Shown piece after piece: positions 1 through 7,153 of a stretch of 64,000 nt of DNA. Made by a program: the position numbers and the translations under genes. The DNA comes from Pseudoxanthomonas sp. YR558. Lineage in GTDB: Bacteria; Pseudomonadota; Gammaproteobacteria; Xanthomonadales; Xanthomonadaceae. Under the pieces are notes generated by a model that worked only from the letters and a program-made list of their open reading frames with translations, made no database searches and was not told the origin of the DNA. The first letter of the stretch is position 1, and every line of letters starts with the position of its first letter. Where the stretch lies: NCBI RefSeq assembly GCF_900116385.1, contig NZ_FPCI01000002.1, positions 124,001-188,000 on the forward strand, written 5' to 3'.

Positions 1-980
1 GCGGTGTTGAGCAGGGAACGCGTGGCGTTCGCCTCCTCGCGGCGGCGGATCACGTTGGCTTGTGCCGTCTTCTCCGCCTGCACCACCCCGTTGAGGATCT
101 CCTTCATCTCGCCCGGCAGGATCACGTCCTTCACGCCCACGCCCAGCACCTCGACGCCGAGCCCGGCCATCTGGCCGCGCACGTAGGCGAAGATGTCGGC
201 GTCCAGCGAGGCCTTGTCGCCCAGCAGCTCGTCCAGCGTCTTGGCGGAGACCGCCTTGCGTAGGCCGTACTGCAGCTCGCGGTAGACGAAGTCGCCGACC
301 TTCGCGACCTTGGTGCGCGCTGCCACCACGTCGGTGACGCGGGTGCTGGCGGCCAGGTTCACGCGCAGGCTGACCTTGTCGCGGGTCAGGAGCTCCTGGC
401 CCGAGACCTCGATCGCCTGCACGCGCAGGTCGACGATGTCCACGACCACGTTCTTCTGGAAATTCCAGAAGGCGTAGCTGCCCGGGGCGAGCGTGCGATC
501 GAGCTTGCCGTCGATGAACACCAGGCCGGCGAACTCCGCCGGCACATCAGCCACCACGGCCAGCTTCGACAACGCGCCCAGCTGGCGCAGGCGTCGCGCG
601 ACGGCGACGTCCACGTCCGGCGTGGCGAGCGCCACCGCCTGCACTTCGACCTTCACCAGGCCGATCCAGTACAGACGCCGCGTGCCGGGCGGCAGCACGT
701 CTTCCAGCTTGCCGTTCTTCAGCACCAGGCCCACCTCGTCCACGCCGATGTCGGCGAGGACGAAGGTGTCGCCCAAACGCTCGCCGAGGCGCGCGATCAG
801 CGCGTCGACGTCGTTGCCGGCGTATTCCGGCGCTGCGATGTTGAAGGTGCGCACCTCGATCCGACCTATCGGGTCGAACCAGCGGTACACGCCGGGCGCG
901 AGCAGCTGCTCGAACCGACGGTTGCGATACACCAGGCCGCGCTCGCCGTCACCGATCACGACCCTCTTGGTCCAGAACAT
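1..980 (-). CDS. slipin (SPFH/band 7) family protein, C-terminus cut by window edge
   Basis: The minus strand is open from an ATG at 980 to base 1 and begins MFWTKRVVIGDGERGLVYRN. An AAGGAG ribosome site lies 9 bases before the ATG. The first 120 or so residues form a repeat-like N-terminal part. The SPFH/band 7 domain follows (SGQELLTRDKVSLRVNLAAS, then DVILPGEMKEILNGVVQAEK, then a RRREEANATRSLLN heptad-like helix), typical of slipins, which are membrane-associated scaffolds. About 326 residues are visible; the stop lies outside. In many bacteria this kind of slipin sits beside the RNA ligase gene rtcB (family knowledge from memory), which cannot be seen here because the downstream side is cut off. 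The two tRNA-like sequences upstream make that link worth testing. Confidence 0.85.
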   Translation of the reverse strand, partial: MFWTKRVVIGDGERGLVYRNRRFEQLLAPGVYRWFDPIGRIEVRTFNIAAPEYAGNDVDALIARLGERLGDTFVLADIGVDEVGLVLKNGKLEDVLPPGTRRLYWIGLVKVEVQAVALATPDVDVAVARRLRQLGALSKLAVVADVPAEFAGLVFIDGKLDRTLAPGSYAFWNFQKNVVVDIVDLRVQAIEVSGQELLTRDKVSLRVNLAASTRVTDVVAARTKVAKVGDFVYRELQYGLRKAVSAKTLDELLGDKASLDADIFAYVRGQMAGLGVEVLGVGVKDVILPGEMKEILNGVVQAEKTAQANVIRRREEANATRSLLNT

Positions 981-1317
981 GGCGTTGTTCTCCTTGTTGG
1001 CTCTGGTGGTTCGATCCGGATTCAAAGGATCGCCGCAGTGGATCGAATCCCGCGACGAAGGGTGCCCATCGCGATTCGCGATCGGCGGAAGAAGGTGGAA
1101 ACGCCCCTGGACGGCGGCGATGCGGGCGATCGGCGCTGTCGGCGGAAGCATCGCAACGAGGGCGCGGTCCGTGGACCGCATCGAACGCTGCACGCTTCCG
1201 CGTCGAGGGCGCGGTGCCGGCTCCGTCCCCGCTGCGTGCGTCGCCAGACCGCAATCCATCGCGGAGGGACGACACGCCGCACGGGGCGTTTCCTGGGCGG
1301 GACGTGCGTCCCTGATT
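981..1317 (-). other. long leader between tRNA-like sequences and slipin gene, no gene seen
   Basis: About 340 bases on the slipin strand contain no convincing reading frame. I see small hairpins only, for example GGGACG-CA-CGTCCC near 1300-1314. The slipin ribosome site is at the downstream end. The stretch could be a long 5' leader if the tRNA-like RNAs and slipin are co-transcribed, or it could hold the slipin promoter. I could not pick out a good promoter. Confidence 0.4.
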
Positions 1318-1334
1318 CCAGATTTACAGTCTGG
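1318..1334 (-). ncRNA. isolated anticodon-type stem-loop (Tyr GTA-like)
   Basis: On the minus strand, CCAGA-CTGTAAA-TCTGG forms a perfect 5-bp stem with a 7-base loop. The loop reads C-T-GTA-A-A, exactly like a tRNA-Tyr anticodon loop with T33 and purines at 37 and 38. No D arm, T arm or acceptor surrounds it. Its first three bases are the CCA end of the neighbouring tRNA-like sequence. It may be a tRNA fragment, a mimic or a chance hairpin. Confidence 0.35.
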
Positions 1335-1407
1335 TGTTGGAGCGGGAGTCGAACCCGCGACCGTCGGATTAATAGTCCGATGCTCTACCCATCTGAGCTA
1401 TCCAGTG
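1332..1407 (-). tRNA. tRNA-like sequence, Asn-type body with anticodon ATT, poor acceptor stem
   Basis: The 76-base element has a good D arm (GCTC/GAGC), a perfect anticodon arm TCGGA-CTATTAA-TCCGA, a 5-base variable loop, a perfect T arm GCGGG-TTCGACT-CCCGC and an encoded CCA. The body resembles tRNA-Asn, but the anticodon is ATT rather than the usual GTT. The acceptor is abnormal: only four pairs next to the D arm form, the outer three positions mismatch, and the 3' strand is one base short. It abuts the upstream tRNA-like element, sharing bases with its CCA. It may be a pseudogene or a specialised tRNA-like RNA rather than a translating tRNA. I am sure of the tRNA resemblance, not of function. 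Confidence 0.55.
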
Positions 1408-1475
1408 GTGGACGAACCGGATTCGAACCGGTGGCCAACGGCATGCGCCGCTGCTCTGCCTCTGAGCTTCCGTCC
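1406..1475 (-). tRNA. tRNA-like sequence with abnormal anticodon arm
   Basis: The element shows a 6-bp acceptor stem (GGACGG pairing with TCGTCC), a D arm GCTC..GAGC, a perfect T arm ACCGG-TTCGAAT-CCGGT, a discriminator A and an encoded CCA. The anticodon region does not make the normal 5-bp stem with 7-base loop. Instead it folds as CAGCGGC-GCAT-GCCGTTG, seven pairs (one G-T) with a 4-base loop and no T33, so no anticodon can be assigned. Like its neighbour it has 10 instead of 11 bases after the T stem. It could be a decayed tRNA, but the intact T arm, acceptor and CCA argue for a maintained tRNA-like RNA. Confidence 0.5.
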
Positions 1476-1815
1476 GCTCGAGGAACACCGTCTCCCACGC
1501 TTCGGCATACGCCACGGCAGCGCCGCGCGCACCGGACGGGACGCTAGCCCGTACCGCTGTAGCGTGTTCGATCGATGTTCCCCATTGCCGGCTGTCGCCA
1601 ACCGGCAATCCGTTCGGGCGCGACGCGCCCTTGTGGGTGTTCTCTCCACGTGCAGCCCGCGTCGGGGCATCACGACGCAGCGCACATGCGCCAGTCGCAG
1701 CCGCGCCCCTGCATCGGGGCGCGCACGCGCGCTACCCGGATGCCCCAGGGCGGAAAGGAACTTCCGTGGTGGAAAGAAACGAACCTCGATGCATGCGCAT
1801 CCTCCGCGAACGCTG
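1476..1815. other. intergenic stretch, no gene recognised
   Basis: About 340 bases lie between the tRNA-like sequences and the terminator at 1816. Reading frames here are short and unlike coding sequence. I see GC-rich inverted repeats, for example around 1705-1722 (GCGCCCC..GGGGCGC), but no convincing sigma-70 or sigma-54 promoter. A promoter for the minus-strand tRNA-like RNAs should lie in this stretch. Confidence 0.4.
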
Positions 1816-1854
1816 AAAACAAAACGCCCCCGGGTACGGCGACCCGAGGGCGTT
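1816..1854 (-). terminator. Rho-independent terminator (minus strand)
   Basis: On the minus strand, AACGCCCTCGGGT pairs across a 6-base loop with ACCCGGGGGCGTT (one mismatch) and is followed by a T-rich tail TTGTTTT. It ends a minus-strand transcript that can only come from the short region 1860-2110. Confidence 0.75.
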
Positions 1855-1864
1855 CGCGTTCCTC

Positions 1865-1889
1865 GGGAGATCGGGGTGGCCGATCTCCC
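1865..1889 (-). other. perfect inverted repeat/hairpin in 3' UTR
   Basis: GGGAGATCGG and CCGATCTCCC form a perfect 10-bp stem with a 5-base loop. It lies between the stop of the small reading frame (1907) and the terminator at 1816-1854, so the transcript would end in two stacked hairpins. Confidence 0.6.
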
Positions 1890-1906
1890 AGGGAGTCAGC
1901 CGGATG

Positions 1907-2029
1907 TCAGAAGTCCAGGTGCCGTGCGCGTTCGATATCGCGCAGGTCGCTGCCGTTCGCACGCAGCGCCAGGCCGCAGCGCGATGGCTGCAGGGCGGGC
2001 TTGCTGTCGAAGGAATAGGCGGGCTTCAT
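1907..2029 (-). CDS. putative 40-residue small protein
   Basis: ATG at 2029 opens a 40-codon frame, starting MKPAYSFDSKPALQPSRCGL and ending RARHLDF. There is no signal peptide or membrane segment; it is arginine-rich and mixed charge. I do not recognise a family. Support is indirect: the frame sits between two hairpin/T-run structures (2048-2068 upstream, 1816-1854 downstream), which define a short minus-strand transcript. Against it, no clear ribosome site precedes the ATG. The locus could instead be a small regulatory RNA. Confidence 0.4.
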   Translation of the reverse strand: MKPAYSFDSKPALQPSRCGLALRANGSDLRDIERARHLDF

Positions 2030-2047
2030 GGGAAGAATTCGATTGAT

Positions 2048-2068
2048 GAAAAAACGGCCACGTGGCCG
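2048..2068 (-). terminator. hairpin plus T-run, terminator or attenuator
   Basis: On the minus strand CGGCCAC-GTGGCCG is followed directly by six Ts. It lies only about 20 bases before the small reading frame at 2029, and downstream of an A/T-rich, promoter-like patch at 2107-2129. Its position suggests a leader attenuator for the small gene, or the end of a transcript antisense to the rsmC upstream region. Confidence 0.5.
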
Positions 2069-2177
2069 ACGGGCGCGCACGATACGCCGCTTGTTCGCGA
2101 TGCGCAACACTTTTTTTATTTTATTTTCGAAGCCCGACCGACGGTGGTGGAATCGGTCGCGAGTGGCTGCCGTTAGA

Positions 2178-3263
2178 ATGACGCCTCATTCCCTGCCTGC
2201 GCGTCGCATCGTGGCCTCTCCCTTCTCCGATCCCGCTCTCGATGCCCTGATGCTGCCCTTCGCGCAGGGCGTACTCACTTGGCCGTCCGGGCCGGTGCTG
2301 TTCCTGCGCGCGCGCGATGGCGCCGCGTTGCGCCAGTTCCCGCTGTCGCAGCTGGTATGCGAACAGAGTTTCCGTCCCGACGCCGAACTGCTGGAACGCG
2401 CCGGCCTGCGCGTCGTCGCCGATGCAGCAGCCGAGCAGGCACGCTACGCCCTGGTATTGGTGTTGCCACCGCGCCAGCGCGAAGAGGCGCGCGCGTTGCT
2501 TGCGCGCGCCGTGCAGCTGGCGGGGCCCGACGGCGTCGTCGTCGCCGCGATGACCAACAACGAGGGCGCCAAATCGGGCGAAACCGACCTGAAGCAACTC
2601 GCGGGACTGGCGGGCACGCTGACCAAGTTCCATTGCCGCACGTTCTGGACGCGCAAGCGCGCGGACAGCGTCGACGACGCGTTGCTCGCGCAATGGTCGG
2701 CGCTGGACGCGCCGCGCCGGATCGAGAGTGGCCGCTACCTCAGCCGTCCGGGCGTGTTCGCCTGGAACCGGATCGATCCGGCCTCCGCGCTGCTGGTCGA
2801 ATGCCTGCCGACGGATATCGCCGGACACGGCGCCGACCTGGGCGCGGGATGGGGATTCCTGTCGCTGTCGCTGCTGGCGCGAAATCCCGGCATCACCGCG
2901 CTCGATCTGTACGAGGCCGAGGCACGCGCGTTGTCGCTGGCCAAGGAGAACCTCGCGGATACCGGTGCGAGCGCAACGCTCGATTTCCACTGGCACGACG
3001 TCACGGCGGGATTGCCGCAGCGCTACGACTTCATCGTCAGCAATCCGCCGTTCCACACGCAGAGCCGTGCGGACCGTCCGGACATCGGCCAGCGCTTCAT
3101 CACTGCCGCGGCCGCCGCGCTCAAGCCGGGCGGGCGCCTGTGGCTGGTGGCCAACCGCCACCTGCCGTACGAGCAGACCTTGAACGAGCGCTTCGGCGAG
3201 GTGCGGGTGGCGGGCGAACGCGATGGTTTCAAGGTCATCGCCGCGGTAAAGGCAAGGCGGTGA
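2178..3263 (+). CDS. rsmC: 16S rRNA (guanine1207-N2)-methyltransferase, RsmC family
   Basis: The 361-residue protein has the two-part layout of RsmC: an N-terminal degenerate methyltransferase-like half and a C-terminal catalytic Rossmann half. The SAM site is ADLGAGWGFLSL near residue 220. The catalytic N2-guanine motif is VSNPPFH near residue 285, followed by RFITAAAAALKPGGRLWLVAN. E. coli RsmC is about 343 residues. RsmC methylates G1207 of 16S rRNA in the assembled 30S subunit. I chose ATG 2178, where MTPHSLPARRIVASPF begins; the frame is open further upstream but that part is compositionally unlike protein. It is followed after 4 bases by rsuA, so two 16S rRNA modification genes are probably co-transcribed. 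Confidence 0.9.
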   Translation: MTPHSLPARRIVASPFSDPALDALMLPFAQGVLTWPSGPVLFLRARDGAALRQFPLSQLVCEQSFRPDAELLERAGLRVVADAAAEQARYALVLVLPPRQREEARALLARAVQLAGPDGVVVAAMTNNEGAKSGETDLKQLAGLAGTLTKFHCRTFWTRKRADSVDDALLAQWSALDAPRRIESGRYLSRPGVFAWNRIDPASALLVECLPTDIAGHGADLGAGWGFLSLSLLARNPGITALDLYEAEARALSLAKENLADTGASATLDFHWHDVTAGLPQRYDFIVSNPPFHTQSRADRPDIGQRFITAAAAALKPGGRLWLVANRHLPYEQTLNERFGEVRVAGERDGFKVIAAVKARR

Positions 3264-3267
3264 GCGC

Positions 3268-3975
3268 ATGAAAATCGTCAAGCACATTGCCAACCTCGGC
3301 TATGGCAGCCGCAAGGACGTGCAATGGATGTTCCGCGAAGGCCGCATTACCGACGCCGCGGGCGAGGTGCTGTATGCCGATGATCCGGTCGACCACGACG
3401 CCATCCGCGTGGATGGCGAGCCGCTCGACCCTGCACCGGGCGTCGCGATCCTGCTGCACAAGCCGGTGGGCTACACCTGCTCGACCAAGGACACCGGGCG
3501 CGTCGTCTACGACCTGTTCCCGCCCCGGTTCCGCGAACGCTCGCCGGTGCTGTCCACGGTGGGGCGCCTGGATCGCGAGACCAGTGGCCTGCTGCTGCTC
3601 ACCGACGACGGTGGCCTGCTGCACCGGATCATCTCGCCCAAGGCCAACCTGCCCAAGGTCTACGACGCGACGCTGGCGCAGGACCTGCGCGGCGACGAAG
3701 GCGCGCTCTTCGCCAGCGGCACGCTGATGCTGGAATCGGAGCAAACACCGCTTGCGCCGGCCCGCCTGCACGTCATCGATCCGCGCCATGCGCAGCTGAC
3801 GCTCACCGAGGGCCGTTACCACCAGGTGCGCCGCATGTTCGCCGCCGTCGGCAACCACGTCGACGCGTTGCATCGCAGCCGCATCGGCGGACTGACGCTG
3901 GACGATCTTGCGCCGGGCCAGTGGCGCGTGCTCGCCGAGGAGGACCTGCGCCGACTCTTCGAGGCCGGCGCGTGA
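3268..3975 (+). CDS. rsuA: 16S rRNA pseudouridine(516) synthase RsuA
   Basis: This 235-residue protein matches RsuA in length (about 231 in E. coli). It starts with an S4-type RNA-binding domain (KHIANLGYGSRKDVQWMFREG) and continues into the pseudouridine synthase fold. The catalytic motif GRLDRETSGLLLLTDDG places the nucleophile at Asp102, and the family motif GRYHQVRRMFAAVGN follows near residue 190. RsuA makes pseudouridine 516 in 16S rRNA. It starts 4 bases after rsmC and its stop overlaps the GTG start of the next gene by 4 bases. RluE-type large-subunit enzymes are similar, so the exact target base is family inference. Confidence 0.9.
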   Translation: MKIVKHIANLGYGSRKDVQWMFREGRITDAAGEVLYADDPVDHDAIRVDGEPLDPAPGVAILLHKPVGYTCSTKDTGRVVYDLFPPRFRERSPVLSTVGRLDRETSGLLLLTDDGGLLHRIISPKANLPKVYDATLAQDLRGDEGALFASGTLMLESEQTPLAPARLHVIDPRHAQLTLTEGRYHQVRRMFAAVGNHVDALHRSRIGGLTLDDLAPGQWRVLAEEDLRRLFEAGA

Positions 3976-4661
3976 ATCCTCCATCGCTGCCCTTCGCGCC
4001 GGCCGCGGTGATCTTCGACATGGACGGGCTGATGCTGGACAGCGAGCGCGCCATCATCGCGTGCCTGGCGGAGGCGGCGCGCGAGCGCGGCCACGACCTG
4101 CCCGAGCTGTTGTGGTTGTCGATGGTCGGCCATAGCGAAGCCGTCTGCCGCCACCTGCTGGACGAAGCGGTCGGCGAAGCGGAGCGCGAACAGATCCTGC
4201 AACGCTCGCACGTGCTGTACGACGCCGTCGTCGCGGCCGGCGTGCCGCACCGTCCCGGAATCCTGGCGATGCTGAATTTCCTCGACGCCCGTGGCATTCC
4301 GCGCGCGGTCGCCACGTCCACGCGACGACCGCTCGCGCTACGCAAGCTGGAAGCGGCCGGCCTGCTGTCGCGCTTCGACGCCATCTGCACCAGCAGCGAT
4401 GTCGAACATCCCAAGCCTGCGCCCGACGTCTACCTGCTCGCGGCGCGCGCGCTCGGCGTGGATCCCGCGCGTTGCCTGGTATTGGAGGATTCGCCGACCG
4501 GCGTGCGCGCCGCGCTCGCCGCGGGCATGCACCCTATCCAGATCCCCGACCTGCTAGAGCCGGACGACACCGTCCGTGCGCTGGGCCACACGATCCTGCC
4601 GTCGCTGGACGATGCGCGACTGTTGCTGGAGCAGCGGTTGGCGACACCTCTGCGCGCCTGA
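3972..4661 (+). CDS. HAD superfamily (subfamily IA) phosphatase
   Basis: The 229-residue protein carries all HAD motifs: motif I VIFDMDGLMLDSE near residue 14, motif II ATSTRR, the conserved Lys in KPAPDVYLL and motif IV LVLEDSPTGVRAA. It is a soluble phosphatase of the YniC/phosphoglycolate phosphatase/beta-PGM-like group; substrate not predictable. The start is taken at GTG 3972, overlapping the rsuA stop by 4 bases (GTGA), which fits translational coupling. A REP sequence begins immediately after the stop codon. Confidence 0.85.
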   Translation: MNPPSLPFAPAAVIFDMDGLMLDSERAIIACLAEAARERGHDLPELLWLSMVGHSEAVCRHLLDEAVGEAEREQILQRSHVLYDAVVAAGVPHRPGILAMLNFLDARGIPRAVATSTRRPLALRKLEAAGLLSRFDAICTSSDVEHPKPAPDVYLLAARALGVDPARCLVLEDSPTGVRAALAAGMHPIQIPDLLEPDDTVRALGHTILPSLDDARLLLEQRLATPLRA

Positions 4662-4662
4662 T

Positions 4663-4686
4663 GTGGGAGCGACGTAAGTCGCGAGG
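4663..4686 (+). repeat. REP element, left copy flanking RAYT
   Basis: GTGGGAGCGACGTAAGTC followed by GCGAGG contains the imperfect hairpin GCGAC-GTAA-GTCGC. The same sequence occurs inverted at 5263-5284, on the other side of the transposase gene. A related pair (GTAGGAGCGACGTCAGTC...) lies at 60266 and 60377. Confidence 0.85.
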
Positions 4687-4781
4687 CTTTCTCGTGGAAC
4701 GCCGATACGCCGGCGAGCGGTTCTCCGATGGTGATCGACATCGTGCTTGCCATGCTCACCTTCTTCCACAGGAGGTGAGCG

Positions 4782-5234
4782 ATGTCGGGTTACTCGGAGC
4801 TGAGAAAGGGCCGCTCTTCTATGGCTGGCCAGGCCTACATGGTGACTTTCACGACGGCGGATCGCCGCCCGCTCTTCCTCCATCCGGAGCGCGCCATGGA
4901 TGCCTGCCGCGCGATGACCTGCCCGCGGCTGTGGTATCGCTCAAGGCTGTTGTGCTGGGTGCTGATGCCGGACCATTGGCATGGCGTGATCGAACTGGGT
5001 GCGCTGGACAGCCTGTCAACGACGGTGCAGCGATTGAAAACCAACAGTAGCCGGATCATCCGCCTGCATCACCCCGGGTCGGGCATCGTGTGGGAGAGGG
5101 GATTCCACGACCACGCACTACGCAGCGAGCGCTCGATCCTTGCTGCGGGACGCTACCTCGTGGCCAACCCCATGCGCGCTGGACTGGCGCGAAGTGTCTC
5201 CGAGTATGCGTGGTGGGATGCGGTCTGGCTTTGA
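4782..5234 (+). mobile_element. REP-associated tyrosine transposase (RAYT), 150 aa
   Basis: This Y1/HUH transposase has the HUH motif as LMPDHWHGVIEL (His65, His67). The likely catalytic tyrosine is Tyr125 in GRYLVANPMRAGLA, the RAYT signature (Y..NP.RA). A strong AGGAGGTG ribosome site precedes ATG 4782. The gene looks intact. RAYTs are single-copy, domesticated relatives of IS200/IS605 transposases and are thought to move or process REP sequences. Here it is bracketed by two REPs in inverted orientation (4663 and 5263), the classical RAYT arrangement. Which cellular role it plays is unknown. Confidence 0.92.
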
Positions 5235-5262
5235 TCGGTGTTATGCGGCTGAAGGAGAAGCA

Positions 5263-5284
5263 TCGCGACTTACGTCGCTCCCAC
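5263..5284 (-). repeat. REP element, right copy flanking RAYT
   Basis: TCGCGACTTACGTCGCTCCC then AC is the inverse complement of the left copy at 4663-4686, apart from one base near the inner end. The two REPs face inward around the transposase gene. Confidence 0.85.
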
Positions 5285-5307
5285 ACCAAGCATCACGGGC
5301 GGCTTCG

Positions 5308-5871
5308 TCACTCAGAAAACAGCTTCGCCCAGCCCGCATGTCCCAGCGCATCCAGCGTCTTCACGTTGCGCTCGACGATGATGTCGGGGTCCGGGAAGGC
5401 TTCCACCGCACGATCGATGCTGGCTTCGCGTAGCAGGTGCAGGGTGGGGTAGGGCGAACGGTTGGTGTAGTTGCTGATGTCGTCCGGCATCGTGCCGGCG
5501 AACTGGTAATCCGGATGGAAGCTGGCGACCTGGATGACGCCTTGCAGATCGAGCGCCTCGACGGCCGCATCGGCATTGTCGAGGAAGTCGTTGTAGTCCA
5601 GGAAATCCGTCAGTACGTCCGGGTGCACGATCAGCGTGGTGTCGACCTGCTCGGGATCGGTGTCGCGCAACAGCACCAGTTCTTCCGCCAGTTCTTCGAG
5701 TAAGGCTTCCGGCGTACTGGCATCGCTCAGCACGAAGCGCACCTGCTGTTTCACGTACACCGCCTTGGCGAACGGGCACAGGTTCAGCCCGATCACGGCT
5801 CGCTCCACCCAGCGACGCGTGGCGTCGATGGGGTCGTTTGCTGCGCCCGCCGTGGCCGTCGTATCAGTCAC
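5308..5871 (-). CDS. DUF1415 domain-containing protein
   Basis: The 187-residue soluble protein matches the DUF1415 pattern: TRRWVERAVIGLNLCPFAKAV at the start, then LIVHPDVLTDFLDYNDFLD, and VASFHPDYQFAGT..SNYTNRSPYPTLHLLRE. The family has no established biochemical role; the conserved NLCPFA cysteine and the HPDYQF motif suggest a catalytic or ligand site. Its ATG overlaps the end of yajQ by 8 bases, so the two are translated from one minus-strand message. Confidence 0.88.
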   Translation of the reverse strand: MTDTTATAGAANDPIDATRRWVERAVIGLNLCPFAKAVYVKQQVRFVLSDASTPEALLEELAEELVLLRDTDPEQVDTTLIVHPDVLTDFLDYNDFLDNADAAVEALDLQGVIQVASFHPDYQFAGTMPDDISNYTNRSPYPTLHLLREASIDRAVEAFPDPDIIVERNVKTLDALGHAGWAKLFSE

Positions 5872-6346
5872 GGAAGTTGTCGAACTGCAGCGGCAGCTCG
5901 AATTCGGTCTTCTTCAGCAGCGCGATGACGTCCTGCAGGTCGTCGCGCTTCTTGCCGGTGACGCGCAGCTTGTCGCCGTTGATCTGTGCTTCGACCTTCA
6001 GCTTGGCGTCCTTGATCGTGGTGACGATCTTCTTCGCCAGCTTCTGCTCGATGCCTTGCTTGACGGTGATCTTCTGGCGCGCGCCGGCCAGGTTGGTTTC
6101 CACATCGCCGAACTCCAGGCAACGGGCGTCGATCTGGCGCGCGATCAGGCGCGCGCGCAGGATGTCGGTCATCTGCTTGAGCTGGAAATCGCTGGGCGCG
6201 GACTGGGTGATCAGCTTCTCTTCCAGCACGAACTTGGCGTCCACGCCCTTGAAGTCGAAACGGGTGGAGAGTTCGCGGTTGGCCTGGTCCACGGCGTTGG
6301 TGAGCTCGTGGACGTTGACTTCGGAGACGACGTCGAAGGAGGGCAT
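5864..6346 (-). CDS. YajQ family nucleotide-binding protein
   Basis: This 160-residue protein is a clear YajQ: it begins MPSFDVVSEVNVHELTNAVD and has DFKGVDAKF, then VKQGIEQKLAKKIVTTIKDAKLKVEAQI near residues 105-135. YajQ has two ferredoxin-like domains. In Xanthomonas campestris a YajQ protein binds cyclic di-GMP and acts with a LysR-type regulator on virulence genes; whether that holds here is inference. It is the first gene of a two-gene operon with DUF1415. Confidence 0.92.
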   Translation of the reverse strand: MPSFDVVSEVNVHELTNAVDQANRELSTRFDFKGVDAKFVLEEKLITQSAPSDFQLKQMTDILRARLIARQIDARCLEFGDVETNLAGARQKITVKQGIEQKLAKKIVTTIKDAKLKVEAQINGDKLRVTGKKRDDLQDVIALLKKTEFELPLQFDNFRD

Positions 6347-6376
6347 GGGGGGAATCCTGTTACCGGGCGCGGAATT

Positions 6377-7075
6377 CTACCGTGCGCCGGGAAGCGGGAT
6401 CGCGTCGGTCGAGGGCGGCGCGCTGGCGGGACGTCGCCGCCCCACAAGGCGGCGCACCGTTTCGCACAGCAACAGCGGGACGATCCAGCTGCACCAGAGC
6501 AGGGTCGCGATCAGGATCGGCGACGGCACGAGTCCGCCGGCAATGGCGAGGGGCAGCGACAGGCGGAAGACGATCGGCGCCAGCGTCACCGCGTAGTTGC
6601 GGACCATCCAGCGGCGGTGCCGGTCCACGAGGCCGTGGCGGATGGCGATCAGGCCGGTCAGTCCCGTGGTCAGCCAGGCCAGGGCGGTCGCGGAGAACGC
6701 GAGACGGATGGAGAACGGAGCCGGCGAGGTGGCGATCAGACCGATGGCGCCGGTCGCGGCGACCAGCATGCCGGCCAGATAGAGGCGGCCGGTGACGCGA
6801 TGCAGGCGCAGACGGCGCTGGCGCCACTGGGTCAGGAACTGCACCGGTCCGAGCAACACCGTGGTGAGACCGCCGGCCAGGTGCATCCACAGCCAGCCCC
6901 GCCGCGTCATGAACATGCCATAGGCGGCCGAATCGAGATGCCGGTACTTGCCATAGGCGGCGACCAGGAACTCGATGCTGGCAAGCCCGAGCAATAGCCA
7001 CAGCACGGCCCAGGCCAGGCGCACGGCAAGCCGCGAGCGGGGCGATGCAGGGGTGCCTGGAGCGATCGCTGTCAT
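6377..7075 (-). CDS. DUF2306-type multi-pass membrane protein
   Basis: The protein has 232 residues and about six hydrophobic helices. The start is chosen at the ATG giving MTAIAPGTPASPRSRLAVRLAW, because the open frame upstream runs over the divergent transporter gene. Segments such as GGLTTVLLGPVQFLTQWRQRRLRLHRVTGRLYLAGML and RRWMVRNYAVTLAPIVFR are typical of DUF2306 (predicted heme-binding-like or redox membrane proteins of unknown role). It ends 30 bases from yajQ, so it may be co-transcribed with yajQ and DUF1415. Confidence 0.75.
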   Translation of the reverse strand: MTAIAPGTPASPRSRLAVRLAWAVLWLLLGLASIEFLVAAYGKYRHLDSAAYGMFMTRRGWLWMHLAGGLTTVLLGPVQFLTQWRQRRLRLHRVTGRLYLAGMLVAATGAIGLIATSPAPFSIRLAFSATALAWLTTGLTGLIAIRHGLVDRHRRWMVRNYAVTLAPIVFRLSLPLAIAGGLVPSPILIATLLWCSWIVPLLLCETVRRLVGRRRPASAPPSTDAIPLPGAR

Positions 7076-7153
7076 GGGCCTGCCTGCATGGATGGACGCG
7101 CGCAGGGTAGCGCACGCGCGGCGGAACGTGGCCAAGGAAGGCGATAATGACGC

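Noticed and set aside
1500..1800. Sigma-54 promoter for the tRNA-like RNAs, as expected if they belonged to an RtcR-controlled operon
   Set aside because: Only poor matches were found (for example GGGCATC-CGGG-TAGC near 1731-1745, or TGGCG..GC with spacing off by one). I do not claim one.
493..2046. A 517-codon open frame on the plus strand antisense to slipin and across the tRNA-like region
   Set aside because: Its translation is low-complexity Arg/Ser/Pro-rich, it overlaps the better-supported slipin gene and structured RNAs, and it has no recognisable motif. High-GC DNA produces such shadows.
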